A stretch of DNA of 64,000 bases from Streptomyces sp. P3 (GCF_003032475.1 NZ_CP028369.1:9734001-9798000), one strand, 5' to 3'. Counted from the stretch's first letter, positions 34,322-44,400 are shown. Notes: generated from the letters alone by a model not told the origin. Translations and numbers: made by a program.

Positions 34322-35271
34322 TGATCCTCACGGTGTCCGTCGAGGACGACTTCCACACCCACGTCATCCGGGACGCCGCCGTCCGCCGTGGTTTCCACGA
34401 CTTCCACGTTCTGGAGTGCGACCGCATCAGTGGGCGTCCCGGCCTGACGTGGAGGTCGCACGGAGACGCACCCAGCACCGTCCTGACCTCGGAGGGGCGC
34501 ACCATCCCCCTCGACGCGGTGTCGGTGCTGTGGTGGCGACGGATGCGGGCGAACCAGCAGGCGTCCGCCCGCGCGTCGACCGACCACCAGCAGCGCCTGG
34601 TCGACAACGACAGCCGCGGCGCCCTCGGCGGCATTCTCGCGGCGTCCTTCCACGGCCAGTGGATCTCCACTCCCGAAGCGACCGACCGCGCCGCGGACAA
34701 GCTGTACCAGCTCTCCGTGGCGAGGGAGGCCGGGTTCCGGGTGCCGCGCACGCTCGTCTCCCAATCCCGCGACGAGGTGGCGGAGTTCGCCCGCACCGTG
34801 GACCGTGTGATCGTCAAACCCGTGGTGGGCGCTACCGGCCCGCTCATGTTCACCCAGTACATCGACGATCCGCGGGCCATTCCCGAGGAGTCCTTCAGCG
34901 TCTGCCCGGCCGTATACCAGGAGTACATCCCCGGCCGCAGGCACGTCCGGCTCAACTGCTTCGGCGAGCGGATGCACGCGGCCCTCATCGAAAGCGACCG
35001 GCTCGACTGGCGCCCCGACCTCAACGTGCCCATCTCCAGGTGGGAGGTACCGGCCGACGTGGGCGGCCGGGTGCTGGAGGTACTCCGGCGCCTGGGGCTG
35101 CGGATGGGAGCCATCGACCTCAAGCTCACCCCGGACGGCGAGCCCGTCTGGCTGGAGGTCAACCCGCAGGGGCAGTTCCTGTTCCTGCAGCCGCTGCTCG
35201 GGGAACCGCTCGACGAGCACTTCCTCGACTTCCTGCTCTCCTGCGCGCAAGGCGACGGGCCGGGCCGTTGA
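34321..35271 (+). CDS. ATP-grasp peptide ligase (graspetide/MvdD-like)
   Basis: This is a 316-residue enzyme of the RimK-like ATP-grasp fold. A pre-ATP-grasp domain reads DAVSVLWWRRMRAN. The ATP-binding lysines lie in ADKLYQLSVAREAGF and VIVKPVVGATG, the substrate loop in VYQEYIPGRRHVRLNCFGERMHAA, and the metal-binding MGAIDLKLTPDGEPVWLEVNPQGQFLF at about 265-300. This pattern matches graspetide ligases (MvdC/MvdD, PsnB), which form omega-ester or amide bonds between Asp/Glu and Ser/Thr/Lys of a precursor. Start ATG 34321 is coupled to the Cys-rich peptide gene, its likely substrate. Confidence 0.85.
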   Translation: MILTVSVEDDFHTHVIRDAAVRRGFHDFHVLECDRISGRPGLTWRSHGDAPSTVLTSEGRTIPLDAVSVLWWRRMRANQQASARASTDHQQRLVDNDSRGALGGILAASFHGQWISTPEATDRAADKLYQLSVAREAGFRVPRTLVSQSRDEVAEFARTVDRVIVKPVVGATGPLMFTQYIDDPRAIPEESFSVCPAVYQEYIPGRRHVRLNCFGERMHAALIESDRLDWRPDLNVPISRWEVPADVGGRVLEVLRRLGLRMGAIDLKLTPDGEPVWLEVNPQGQFLFLQPLLGEPLDEHFLDFLLSCAQGDGPGR

Positions 35272-35370
35272 CCCGTCCGCCCCGCTCCCACGCCGGGAGC
35301 CCTCCGACTGCCGACGCGTCATGTCGTCGATGTCGTCGCGGCGGAGCCGGGCCGCCCCTCCCCGGGCGGG

Positions 35371-35853
35371 TCACTCGGCCGCGGACAGGCGACGCATCAG
35401 TTCTTCCTGTGAGACGTCCTCCTTGTGGCTCAGGAACACCCACATGTGCCCTGCGGGGTCCTTGACGATGACGGTGCGGTCCCCGTGGAACATGTCCGTC
35501 GGGGGCTGGAGGATCTCAGCGCCGGCGGCCTCGGCACGCTCCGCCAAGCTGTCGACGTCCGGTACGAAGACATGCAGCATGACGGAGGTGCCCCCGCCGA
35601 GCGACGCCGGCGCGGCGAAGGAGGAGGCCGACGCCTCCGCGCCGGCGTCGCCGAGCATCAGGGCCGACCGTCCGACGGTGATCTCGGCGTGCAGGATTCC
35701 GCCGCTCGGAGCGTCGATCCGGAAGTCCTCACGGGCGCCGAATGCCCGCCGGTAGAAATCGATCGCGGCGGCCGCGTCGTCGACCATGATGTGCGGGATC
35801 ACGGCATAGCGGTAGCGGTCGGGGATCTCGATGCGGGCTGTGCGCTCGGTCAC
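35371..35853 (-). CDS. VOC-superfamily (glyoxalase-like) protein
   Basis: This is a 160-residue protein of the vicinal-oxygen-chelate fold. YAVIPHIMVDDAAAAIDFYRRAFGARE is the first beta-alpha-beta module, and HAEITVGRSALMLGD and DRTVIVKDPAGHMWVFLSHKED supply the second. It resembles PhnB-like 3-demethylubiquinone/antibiotic-resistance VOC proteins of unknown substrate. GTG 35853 is chosen; no ATG is available. It is driven by the MerR-type promoter at 35905-35935. Confidence 0.85.
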   Translation of the reverse strand: MTERTARIEIPDRYRYAVIPHIMVDDAAAAIDFYRRAFGAREDFRIDAPSGGILHAEITVGRSALMLGDAGAEASASSFAAPASLGGGTSVMLHVFVPDVDSLAERAEAAGAEILQPPTDMFHGDRTVIVKDPAGHMWVFLSHKEDVSQEELMRRLSAAE

Positions 35854-35904
35854 GGCGAACCTCTCTGCAAGGCGCCGCCGGTCGGTTCCCGCGGCTCTGC
35901 AAGG

Positions 35905-35935
35905 AACCTAGAAGCTCAAGTTCGGTTGAGGTCAA
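35905..35935 (-). promoter_or_regulatory. MerR-type promoter with 19-bp spacer before the VOC gene
   Basis: On the minus strand TTGACC and TAGGTT are separated by exactly 19 bases carrying CTCAACCGAACTTGAG, an imperfect dyad. This is the classic SoxR/MerR-activated promoter layout. No MerR gene lies nearby in this window. Confidence 0.7.
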
Positions 35936-35969
35936 GGCCGGCCGCGACTGATCCCCTCGGCGCGTCCGG

Positions 35970-36716
35970 TCAGGAATCCAGCAGCTCCTGACGGGGCTCC
36001 CGCGATGGCGCGGGCCCGTGTCGGGCCGCCGAGCGACGTCGGCGGAGCGTGGCGCCTTCGAAGCCGAGGAGCAGTCCGAGGGCCAGTGCGGGAACCACCC
36101 AGCGGGCCCGGTCGATCAGACCGGGCGGGTCTGTCGTGGCGCGGGGGTCGGCGGCCGTCCCGCCGACACCGACCCCGGTGTCCGCGAGTGCGTCGGCCGA
36201 GGCCGCGGCCCCCTGCGGTTCTCCGGAGGCCGCGCGCAACACGCCGAGGCCGTCAAGCAGCGCCCGCAGCTCCTCCGATCGTTTCGCCCTGTGCCAGCCC
36301 CCGACGCCCGAAGAGGCGGTGTCCTGCGGAAGTTGCAGCGTCGTGTGGATCCAGATGTCCTCGGTGCCGGACACGGACGTGTACAGATCGTCCGTCCGCC
36401 ACGGCCTCGAGTCAGGGAGCGTCCACGACACGGTGACCATGTCGCGTACCTGTTCCATCCAGGTGTCCTCCGCTCCCCGGTCCGGTGCCTGCGCCGGACG
36501 CTCGTCGAGCTCGGATCCCGCCTGCGGGAGGAGTTCTTCCAAGCGGGCGTACGTCCGGTCCGTGCCGTACGACGACGCCGTTCGCCGGCTGGTCGGTGAC
36601 ACCAGCAGCACGCTGCCCGGTCCACCCGCGGCCGAGGGGGGAGCCGCCAGGACGAGCAGGACCAGAGCCGTCGTCAACGCGCCCGTCGCGGAGGCCAGTT
36701 GTCGCAGTCGCCGCAT
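35970..36716 (-). CDS. Membrane-anchored extracytoplasmic protein, function unknown
   Basis: This is a 248-residue protein with a signal peptide (RQLASATGALTTALVLLVLAAPPSAA) and an outer domain with several Trp and a DDLYTSVSGTEDIWIHTTLQLP strand region. A C-terminal helix, ARWVVPALALGLLLGF, is followed by an Arg-rich cytoplasmic tail. The layout is like Streptomyces surface proteins of unknown role. ATG 36716 is set by the signal peptide. It lies downstream of the sigma/anti-sigma pair in the same direction, 100 bases after it, and may belong to the same transcript. Confidence 0.65.
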   Translation of the reverse strand: MRRLRQLASATGALTTALVLLVLAAPPSAAGGPGSVLLVSPTSRRTASSYGTDRTYARLEELLPQAGSELDERPAQAPDRGAEDTWMEQVRDMVTVSWTLPDSRPWRTDDLYTSVSGTEDIWIHTTLQLPQDTASSGVGGWHRAKRSEELRALLDGLGVLRAASGEPQGAAASADALADTGVGVGGTAADPRATTDPPGLIDRARWVVPALALGLLLGFEGATLRRRRSAARHGPAPSREPRQELLDS

Positions 36717-36816
36717 CCGATACCCCGATCCGTCCCCGTGCGGGCCGTCCGCACTCGCCGTGCCACTTCGGGTACACCGCTCGATCCGCCGGGGTTCCCG
36801 TCCTGACGGCGCCCGT

Positions 36817-37707
36817 TCAGCCCAATGACTCGGCGATCTCCCGCGCCCGCGCCTTCGACGCCACACCCTCCAGTCGCAGCGTGAACGTGTCGTGGACCCA
36901 CAGCAGGGTGGGTCCCGCCGTGCGCTCGGAGCGGGTGAGACGGGAGCCGTCCGCGGAGGTCATCCAGAAGCGCAGGAGGTGGGGCCGCGGGAACCACAAC
37001 GCGCTGCGTGTCCCCCCGGTCAGCTCGACCCACTCGACCGCCTGCTCACTCGCCACCGTCTTGCCGTACTCCGGCGCCAGCCGTGCCGCGTACTCGTCGA
37101 GCCGGACGGTGCGGCCGCGCTCGTCCCAGCAGAGGGTGACGACATAGCGGTCTTTCGGCGCACGCGTCACGGACACCGCGTCCGGGGTGCCCAGCGCACC
37201 CGGCACGAGCGGAGCGAACCCTGCCTGCCGGCCCGCCTCGGCGAGAGGGACCGGGTGGGGGCAGCCCGGCACGCGCGCTCCCGGCGAAGGCGTCGCCGAC
37301 GGGTCGTACCGCACCTCGACCCCGCCGAAGTCGAACCAGTCCGCCACCGCGGCCCGCACCGGAGGGGTCAGGACGAGCACGGTGAGCAGCCCGCACAGTG
37401 CCGCCGCCAGCGTGCGTCGGCGGAGCCCGGTCCACCGGTGCAGCGCCCGCAGCCGCTCACCCACTCCCCGGGGCAGGACCATCGGGGTCGGTGCCCGCTC
37501 GTCGACCAGCTGTTGCAGGACCCGCTCGGCCATGGCCGAGCCCTCGTACGCCTCGTCGGCCTCCGGCCGGTCCAGCCTCCGCCCGAGCGCCCGCAACTCC
37601 TCGGGCAACCGGACGTCACGACCGGCGCCGTCCGTGATGCCGTCGCGTAGACGCCGTTTCCGCTTCCCGATCCGGCCCGGCCCGCGCGGCCTGCTCGGCT
37701 CACGCAT
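36817..37707 (-). CDS. Anti-sigma-like membrane protein of the ECF operon
   Basis: This is a protein of about 296 residues. The cytoplasmic N-terminal part (about 1-95) is highly Arg-rich and may bind sigma. One membrane helix (RRTLAAALCGLLTVLVLTPPV) follows, then an extracytoplasmic C-terminal domain (VADWFDFGGVEVRYDP... and WFPRPHLLRFW). ATG 37705-37707 lies inside the last codons of the sigma factor gene; GTG 37716 is an alternative. The coupling and topology support an anti-sigma or sensor role, but no ZAS or RskA motif is clear. Confidence 0.6.
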   Translation of the reverse strand: MREPSRPRGPGRIGKRKRRLRDGITDGAGRDVRLPEELRALGRRLDRPEADEAYEGSAMAERVLQQLVDERAPTPMVLPRGVGERLRALHRWTGLRRRTLAAALCGLLTVLVLTPPVRAAVADWFDFGGVEVRYDPSATPSPGARVPGCPHPVPLAEAGRQAGFAPLVPGALGTPDAVSVTRAPKDRYVVTLCWDERGRTVRLDEYAARLAPEYGKTVASEQAVEWVELTGGTRSALWFPRPHLLRFWMTSADGSRLTRSERTAGPTLLWVHDTFTLRLEGVASKARAREIAESLG

Positions 37708-38320
37708 CGCCCTCACCTCCTCCCGCGTTCCCGAGGGACGTGCCCGGCTCCAACTCCGGCAGCAGGCGGCCCAGTCTGCGCAGCGCCCGGCTCAGGCGGG
37801 ACTTCACCGTGCCCCGGGGCCAGCCCAGGGCCGCCGCTGTCTCGGGCTCGTCCATTTCCAGCAGATAGCGGTAGGTGACCACCAGTCGGTGATCCTCGCT
37901 CAGTTTCTCCAGGGCCTCGAGGAGCGCGACGCGGCGTTCGTTCGCCAGCGCGGCGACGGCAGGGTCGGCCGCGGGCGATTCCGGCGGCTCGGCCTCGGTG
38001 AAGGCCGCCTCGCGGTCGGCCAGAGACCGTTGGCGCCCTGCCGTCCGTACCGTGTTCCTCGTCTCGTTGGCCACGATGGACAGCAGCCACGGCCGGAACG
38101 CGGCGCCGTCCCGGAAGCGGCCCAGTGCGCAGTAGGCCTTGAAGAAGGCCTGCTGCACGACGTCCTCCGCGTCCGCCCCGGCGCCGAGAGCCCGGGCCGC
38201 CCGCAGTGCGATGCCCGTGTGGGCGCGCACCAACTCCGCGTACGCCTCCGGCTTCCCGGCGCGTACGCGTGCGATCACCGCGGCCTCATCGACGGTGCGG
38301 CCCCCCTCCCGCGTTCTCAC
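37700..38320 (-). CDS. ECF RNA polymerase sigma factor
   Basis: This is a 206-residue sigma-70 family factor. Region 2 contains ALRAARALGAGADAEDVVQQAFFKAYCALGRF..FRPWLLSIVANE (the DAEDVVQ..F pattern and -10 recognition). Region 4 contains LSEDHRLVVTYRYLLEMDEPETAAALGWPRGTVKSRLSRALRRL, the -35 recognition helix. GTG 38320 is the likely start; no ribosome site is visible. Its stop overlaps the following anti-sigma-like gene. It probably answers an envelope signal through that protein. Confidence 0.9.
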   Translation of the reverse strand: MRTREGGRTVDEAAVIARVRAGKPEAYAELVRAHTGIALRAARALGAGADAEDVVQQAFFKAYCALGRFRDGAAFRPWLLSIVANETRNTVRTAGRQRSLADREAAFTEAEPPESPAADPAVAALANERRVALLEALEKLSEDHRLVVTYRYLLEMDEPETAAALGWPRGTVKSRLSRALRRLGRLLPELEPGTSLGNAGGGEGDA

Positions 38321-38485
38321 GACATGGGTACACCGCCCGCGCCGGATCGGTTCCCGCCCGTGTCCCGTCCGCGGGGGCGAACCGCACCGTGTCGGCAAGC
38401 GCGGGTGTCGCGGTGTCGTCGCAGTCGGTCCCCCCGCGTCTGCGTCTGCGCAAAGCCGGTGGGCGTTCGGCTCGTCCCCTCGGCC

Positions 38486-38875
38486 TCAGCCCGGGTCGTA
38501 CGGCGGTGACGGTGTGTTCCAGACGGCGTCGCACCGACCGACGATCTGGCGGAGTTCGCGAGCCTGCCGCGGTGCCATGGCCCGCATCACGGCATCGAGG
38601 AGAGCGCGGGCTTCGAAGGGATCGTCGTAGCAGTCCCCGTGGGGGTCGCCCCACTCGTGGTCGTGCCACAGCCGGCGCTCGGGGAGGTGGACGTAGTCCT
38701 TCCACCGGCGCACGGCCGCGCCGACGTCTCCGGGCTTCAGACAGTCGCGGCTGCGTTCGAGGGCGAGGATCTGGGACAGCGCGCGCGAGGACAGACCGTC
38801 GATGACCGTCGTTGCCTGTCGTCTTCGTCGGTGGGGAGCACCGGCCCGGATGCGGGCCGACCGCCTACGCGGCAT
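38486..38875 (-). CDS. Conserved hypothetical protein
   Basis: This is a 129-residue basic protein with no signal or membrane segment. It has a central acidic/aromatic part PERRLWHDHEWGDPHGDCYDDPFEARALLDAVMRAMAPRQARELRQIVGRCDAVW and a Pro-rich end. ATG 38875 is chosen. No known domain. It is upstream of the ECF sigma gene on the same strand. Confidence 0.5.
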   Translation of the reverse strand: MPRRRSARIRAGAPHRRRRQATTVIDGLSSRALSQILALERSRDCLKPGDVGAAVRRWKDYVHLPERRLWHDHEWGDPHGDCYDDPFEARALLDAVMRAMAPRQARELRQIVGRCDAVWNTPSPPYDPG

Positions 38876-40624
<1,749 letters not shown>

Positions 40625-40648
40625 CGCGCCCGGATCGCGGAGCGTGGT

Positions 40649-40702
40649 CACACCGTTCGGGGACGGTGTGCCGCACCGGTGTCGTCGCAGGGACACCGGT
40701 GC
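40649..40702 (+). terminator. Two successive hairpins after gdhA
   Basis: CACACCGT (40649-40656) pairs with 40663-40670, and GCACCGGTGTC (40673-40683) pairs with 40692-40702. They lie 25-78 bases after the gdhA stop and before the convergent TetR gene. Confidence 0.7.
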
Positions 40703-40755
40703 GCGGCGACGCAGCCCCTGCTCTGTCCTCTCCAGGAAGCGCAGGGGCCGCCCCT

Positions 40756-41421
40756 CTACGGCCGCAGGGCCGCGAAAATCAGGTCCCGGGAGTCGGACCA
40801 GCGCTGTACGAGGTCGGCGCGACGGGTGAGCCGCGCGGAGATGTGCTGGGTGCCGAAGAACGCGGAGACCAGCGTGTGGGCCGCGGTGCCGGGCGAGACG
40901 CCCTCGCGCAGTTCCCCGGCCTCCGCCGCCTCCACCAGCAACTCCGTCAGCAGGCTGATCCAGCCGACGTACGGCTGCGGCAACAGGCCGTCCGGCAGGG
41001 GCTGCTCCATCTGCAGCCGCGCCCCGCCCTGCACGACGACGTCGTCCTGGAAGGCCTGGGCGGTCCGGTCGAGCAGGTCGACCACGGTTTCCAGCGGGCC
41101 GAGCCCCTTGGCCTGGGCTGCTTCCAGAAGTGCGGGCCAGCGGCGGTAGTGCGCCTCGACGACCGCGATCGTGAGCGCTTCCTTGGTGGGGTAGTGGAAG
41201 TAGACCGCGCCCTTGGTCATCCCCACGTGGTCGGCGACGTCCTTGACGGACGTCTTGCCGTACCCGCGCTCGTCGAAGAGCTGAGCGGCGGCGTCCAGGA
41301 TCTGCTTGCGGGTGTGCGCGGCCCGCTCCTGGTGCAACTCGGGACTGCGGCCGTGCAGGGCGATGTTGTCCGGGCTGCGCTCGGGTACCGGGAAGGTTGC
41401 CCGGTGCTTCTTCGGTTCCAC
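40756..41421 (-). CDS. ScbR/ArpA-type TetR regulator (butyrolactone-receptor-like)
   Basis: This is a protein of about 221 residues. The DNA-binding domain reads RKQILDAAAQLFDERGYGKTSVKDVADHVGMTKGAVYFHYPTKEAL. The ligand domain contains AQAFQDDVVVQGGARLQMEQ, LPQPYVGWISLLTELLVEA.EAGELREGV and FFGTQHISARLTRRADLVQRW, the pattern of streptomycete gamma-butyrolactone receptors and related pseudo-receptors. GTG 41421 has GGAG just upstream; GTG 41436 is possible. It probably represses itself and the divergent LuxR gene through the ARE-like sites at 41462 and 41681. No AfsA-type synthase is nearby. Confidence 0.85.
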   Translation of the reverse strand: MEPKKHRATFPVPERSPDNIALHGRSPELHQERAAHTRKQILDAAAQLFDERGYGKTSVKDVADHVGMTKGAVYFHYPTKEALTIAVVEAHYRRWPALLEAAQAKGLGPLETVVDLLDRTAQAFQDDVVVQGGARLQMEQPLPDGLLPQPYVGWISLLTELLVEAAEAGELREGVSPGTAAHTLVSAFFGTQHISARLTRRADLVQRWSDSRDLIFAALRP

Positions 41422-41461
41422 GATGTCTCCGCTCACGGTCGCGTCCAACAACCCTCGTTGC

Positions 41462-41485
41462 AATATACCTTCCCGCAGGTATATT
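41462..41485. promoter_or_regulatory. ARE-like operator 1
   Basis: AATATACCT-TCCCGC-AGGTATATT is a perfect 9-bp inverted repeat with a 6-base spacer, 41 bases upstream of the ScbR-like gene. The ATACCTTC...GGTAT core resembles the autoregulatory elements bound by butyrolactone/furan receptors. Confidence 0.7.
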
Positions 41486-41680
41486 TTTCATCGAGCAGTC
41501 GGTGACCGACCGTCATGCATGGTCGCGACTGTGCGGTACGACCGCTTCCGGAGGGGCTTCCGCGTGGACGAGACCCTTCCCCGCGGAGGAGGCCCCGGTG
41601 TCCGGCAGGGCTCCGCTCGACCTGTGAGCTGAACCATTGCCTTCCTGGCCCGGGGGAAGGCCGGGAAGACTTCGATTGAA

Positions 41681-41702
41681 ACATACCTTCGGGAGGGTTT
41701 TT
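41681..41702. promoter_or_regulatory. ARE-like operator 2
   Basis: ACATACCTTCGGGAGGGTTTTT shares the ATACCTTC core and the following T-run plus TTCATCG flank with site 1, but its right arm is imperfect. It lies 83 bases upstream of the LuxR gene, so it probably controls it through the ScbR-like protein. Confidence 0.6.
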
Positions 41703-41784
41703 TGTTCATCGGCGGCAGACACGACGACCCGCCATCACCGTCCCCGGCCTCAATACGTTCCCTGTGGGAAGGCAGCAGACGGAC

Positions 41785-42771
41785 ATGAGCGCACCGAGCA
41801 TCGGGCCCCAGGCCCTGAGACTCTTCCGGTACGCATCGGCTCGCGGCGACTGGTCCGTCCGCAGCGCCTGCGAGCAACTCGACACGACCGTCGACGAGAT
41901 CGAGCACGCCCGCGGGCAGCTGATCGACCTGGGCCTCCTCGTCGAGTCGGCCGACGACGGACCGACCGCCAAGGCCACCGCCCCCGAGGCCGCGCTGCTG
42001 CGGCTGCTCACCGCCGAGGAGGAGGCCACCGTCCGCCTGGCCGACCGGATCCGTCGCACCCGCGAGCGGATCGACGCCATGCGCGAGGTGTTCCTGCCGC
42101 TGCACGTCGCCCGCAGCGGCACGCTCGGCGACGAAGTGATCACCGGCGCCGACCGGATCGCACGTGTGCTCGGAGACATCGCCGACATCGCGACCTCGGA
42201 GATCCTCAGCATGCACCCGGGGCCCGTGCGGCCGCCGGAGGTGCTCGCCGAGGGACTGCGGCGCGACGTGCAGGTCCTGGAGCGCGGCGTGACCATGCGC
42301 AGCATCCACCTGCGGCCGATGACCCGCATCGTCCACTCGATGAAGCATCTGCAGGAACTGCGCTCCGCGGGTGCCCAGGTCAGGATCGCCGACATCGTGC
42401 CGTTCCGCTTCATCCTGGTCGACCGGGTGCAGGCCCTGGTGCCCGCGCTCCACACCGACGCGGCCAACGCCATGATGGTGCTGCGCGGCGAGGCCGTCAC
42501 CGCCCTGCTGGTCAGGGTCTTCGAGATGTGCTGGGCTTCTTCGGTGCCTCTGGACGAAAGCGGCGCCGGTGAGGAGTCCGGGCTCACCTCCCAGCAGTTG
42601 GGCGTGCTGCGGCTGATGTCCACCGGACGCAAGGACGAATCCATCGCCCGCGAAATCGGCGTGTCCGTACGGACGTTGCGCCGCGTGATGGCCGACCTGA
42701 TGGCACAGCTCGGCGTGGAAAGCCGCTTCCAGGCAGGAGTCAGGGCCGCCCGGACAGGACTTCTCGACTAG
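41785..42771 (+). CDS. LuxR-family transcriptional regulator
   Basis: This is a 328-residue protein. Residues 1-80 look like an N-terminal helix-turn-helix (QALRLFRYASARGDWSVRSACEQLDTTVDEIEHARGQLIDLGLL) of the TrmB/helix-turn-helix type. The middle (about 85-265) is a PLDc-like sensor with HPGPVRPPEVLAEGLRRDVQVLERGV. The C-terminal LuxR domain has LTSQQLGVLRLMSTGRKDESIAREIGVSVRTLRRVMADLMAQLGV. ATG 41785 follows GAAGGCAG. The ARE-like site upstream suggests control by the ScbR-like receptor. The intended target cluster next door is decayed. Confidence 0.85.
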   Translation: MSAPSIGPQALRLFRYASARGDWSVRSACEQLDTTVDEIEHARGQLIDLGLLVESADDGPTAKATAPEAALLRLLTAEEEATVRLADRIRRTRERIDAMREVFLPLHVARSGTLGDEVITGADRIARVLGDIADIATSEILSMHPGPVRPPEVLAEGLRRDVQVLERGVTMRSIHLRPMTRIVHSMKHLQELRSAGAQVRIADIVPFRFILVDRVQALVPALHTDAANAMMVLRGEAVTALLVRVFEMCWASSVPLDESGAGEESGLTSQQLGVLRLMSTGRKDESIAREIGVSVRTLRRVMADLMAQLGVESRFQAGVRAARTGLLD

Positions 42772-44050
42772 CCTTCCTGGTTGGCGAAGACGAACAGGTC
42801 GCCGACGCGGTCGCCCTGCACGTGTCCAGGCAGCGGAGGCTGTGACAATTGTCCAGGATCGGGTGGACTTCGCAGACAGTCAGCTCCTTGTTGCTGTCCC
42901 GCGAGAACACGTCGTACGGCGTGACGAACTGCGCCGTCCTGAGCTGCTGTTGATCCTCGTCCGTCGGATGCGCGGGCGAGTCACCCGTCGACGAACCCGG
43001 TGTGGACGAACTCGCCCTCGGGGCAGTGCATACCGAGACGCGAGAGCCTCGCCGTTGCCCCGCCGTCGCACATCGGCCGGCGGAGGAGGCCCCCTCCACC
43101 GGGTCCGCCCCTGTCCGGTCGCGCCTCCACCTGAGCGCGACGGACGCCCGGCGTCCGGCGAACGACCAGCCGAGGTTGATGCCCAGGCTCGCCGCCACGA
43201 TCAGCGGGATGCCCAGCGCCTGCAGCAGACTCACGCCGTGCCCGTACACCGCCCAGTCCATGAGCATGGCCACCGCCGGGTAGACGAACGCCAGGACGGC
43301 GATCTTCGGGGTCGGCAGCTTCTGGTACGCGGAGTACATCAGGACGTACATCACGCAGGTGTGGATCACTCCGAGGCCCACCAGCCAGCCCCAGTCGCCG
43401 CCGAGCCCCTTCATCTCGCCCAGCCGGGTGAACGGCAGCAGCAGGAAGATGCCCAGCACCAGCTGCACCAGCGCGACCAGATGCGGCCGCACCCCGGTGA
43501 CCCGTTTGGTGATGACCGTCGAGATCCCGTAGAACACCGCGGCCAGCAGCGCGTACCCGAGGCCCGCCAGATAGGCGCTGTCCCCGCTGCCGGTCAGGTC
43601 GGCCGCGGACACCCCTGCCACCAGGACCAGACCGACGAACGCGACACCCAGCCAGCCGAACTTCGCCGCCGTGAGCTTGTCCCGGAACAGCACGGCGCCC
43701 AGCAGCATCACGTAGAACGGCTGGGTGTGGTAGACGACGGTCGCCACCGAGATGGAGGTGTCCTCGTAGGACTCGAAGAGGAACGCCCAGTTGAAGACGA
43801 TGAAGACACCGCCCAGCGCGGCCAGGCCCAGCTTCTTCGGGGTGAAGCCGTGGTTCTTGAAGAAGCCCCGCGCCAGGCAGTAGAGGCCGAGCGTGGCCGT
43901 GCCGAACAGGCAGCGGAAGAAGACCACGTTGAAGGGCGACGCGCCGGACTCGATGACGAAGACGCCGAGGGTGCCGGAGAGCACCATGGCGAGGGTCAGC
44001 TCGAGAGCTCCCTTCGTCTCCGGGTTCGCCGGCCGGGTGTCAGTACTCAT
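42740..44050 (-). CDS. EamA/DMT-family transporter with abnormal C-terminal extension
   Basis: The first 300 residues form a normal ten-helix drug/metabolite transporter (two EamA repeats: LTLAMVLSGTLGVFVIESGASPFNVVFFRC and GLGYALLAAVFYGISTVITKRV...YPAVAMLMDWAVYG). Such proteins export amino acids or drugs. ATG 44050 has AAAGGA upstream. After LGINLGWSFAGRR the frame runs on for about 135 residues of non-coding character through a decayed gene, to a stop at 42740. The family normally ends near 300-330 residues, so the original stop was lost by an indel. Confidence 0.75.
   Translation of the reverse strand: MSTDTRPANPETKGALELTLAMVLSGTLGVFVIESGASPFNVVFFRCLFGTATLGLYCLARGFFKNHGFTPKKLGLAALGGVFIVFNWAFLFESYEDTSISVATVVYHTQPFYVMLLGAVLFRDKLTAAKFGWLGVAFVGLVLVAGVSAADLTGSGDSAYLAGLGYALLAAVFYGISTVITKRVTGVRPHLVALVQLVLGIFLLLPFTRLGEMKGLGGDWGWLVGLGVIHTCVMYVLMYSAYQKLPTPKIAVLAFVYPAVAMLMDWAVYGHGVSLLQALGIPLIVAASLGINLGWSFAGRRASVALRWRRDRTGADPVEGASSAGRCATAGQRRGSRVSVCTAPRASSSTPGSSTGDSPAHPTDEDQQQLRTAQFVTPYDVFSRDSNKELTVCEVHPILDNCHSLRCLDTCRATASATCSSSPTRKASREVLSGRP
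42770..43060 (-). pseudogene. Unidentified decayed gene overlapping the tail of the DMT transporter
   Basis: Three frames in series look coding: MHCPEGEFVHTGFVDG, then DQQQLRTAQFVTPYDVFSRDSNKELTVCEVHPILD, then QGDRVGDLFVFANQEG with its own stop (TAG) near 42773. The text is protein-like and continuous but needs at least two frameshifts. I do not recognise the family. The transporter frame reads through it in the wrong phase. Confidence 0.45.
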
Positions 44051-44086
44051 GGTGAGATTCCTTTCCAAGGGGGAGGGGAGTACGGG

Positions 44087-44400
44087 TCAGTGGAGGGGGA
44101 CGGCGTACTGCAGACCACCTCGCGTGAACAGTTCGTTGAGCCCTCGCGGCACGTCCAGAGCCGTGGCCGGCCCGAGGTTGCGGTCGTGCACCTCCGCGTA
44201 GGTGCCGACGGCGGTCAGCACACGGGCGCCCAGTCGTGGTCGAGGCCGACGGCCGGCCCATGGACGCCCGCCGTCTCGGCGACCGGGGCCGGCGCCTTGT
44301 CCCGCTCGCCCACTTCGACGGCGCGCTGTTCGGCGGAGACCGGCAGTTGCAGGATTGGAGACGGTCGGTTCCGCCGCGCCCTCGACGAGCCGCGTCAACC
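44087..44400 (-). pseudogene. C-terminal remnant of an amino-acid ABC transporter substrate-binding protein
   Basis: On the minus strand GPAVGLDHDWAPV in one frame, followed by LTAVGTYAEVHDRNLGPATALDVPRGLNELFTRGGLQYAVPLH in the next, matches the end of AapJ-type periplasmic binding proteins (dWa..vi.avGnYgE.yerNLG...p.gL.RGlN.l...GGl.Yapp). A frameshift and absence of the N-terminal two-thirds show it is dead. It lies 37 bases upstream of the DMT gene start. Confidence 0.6.
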
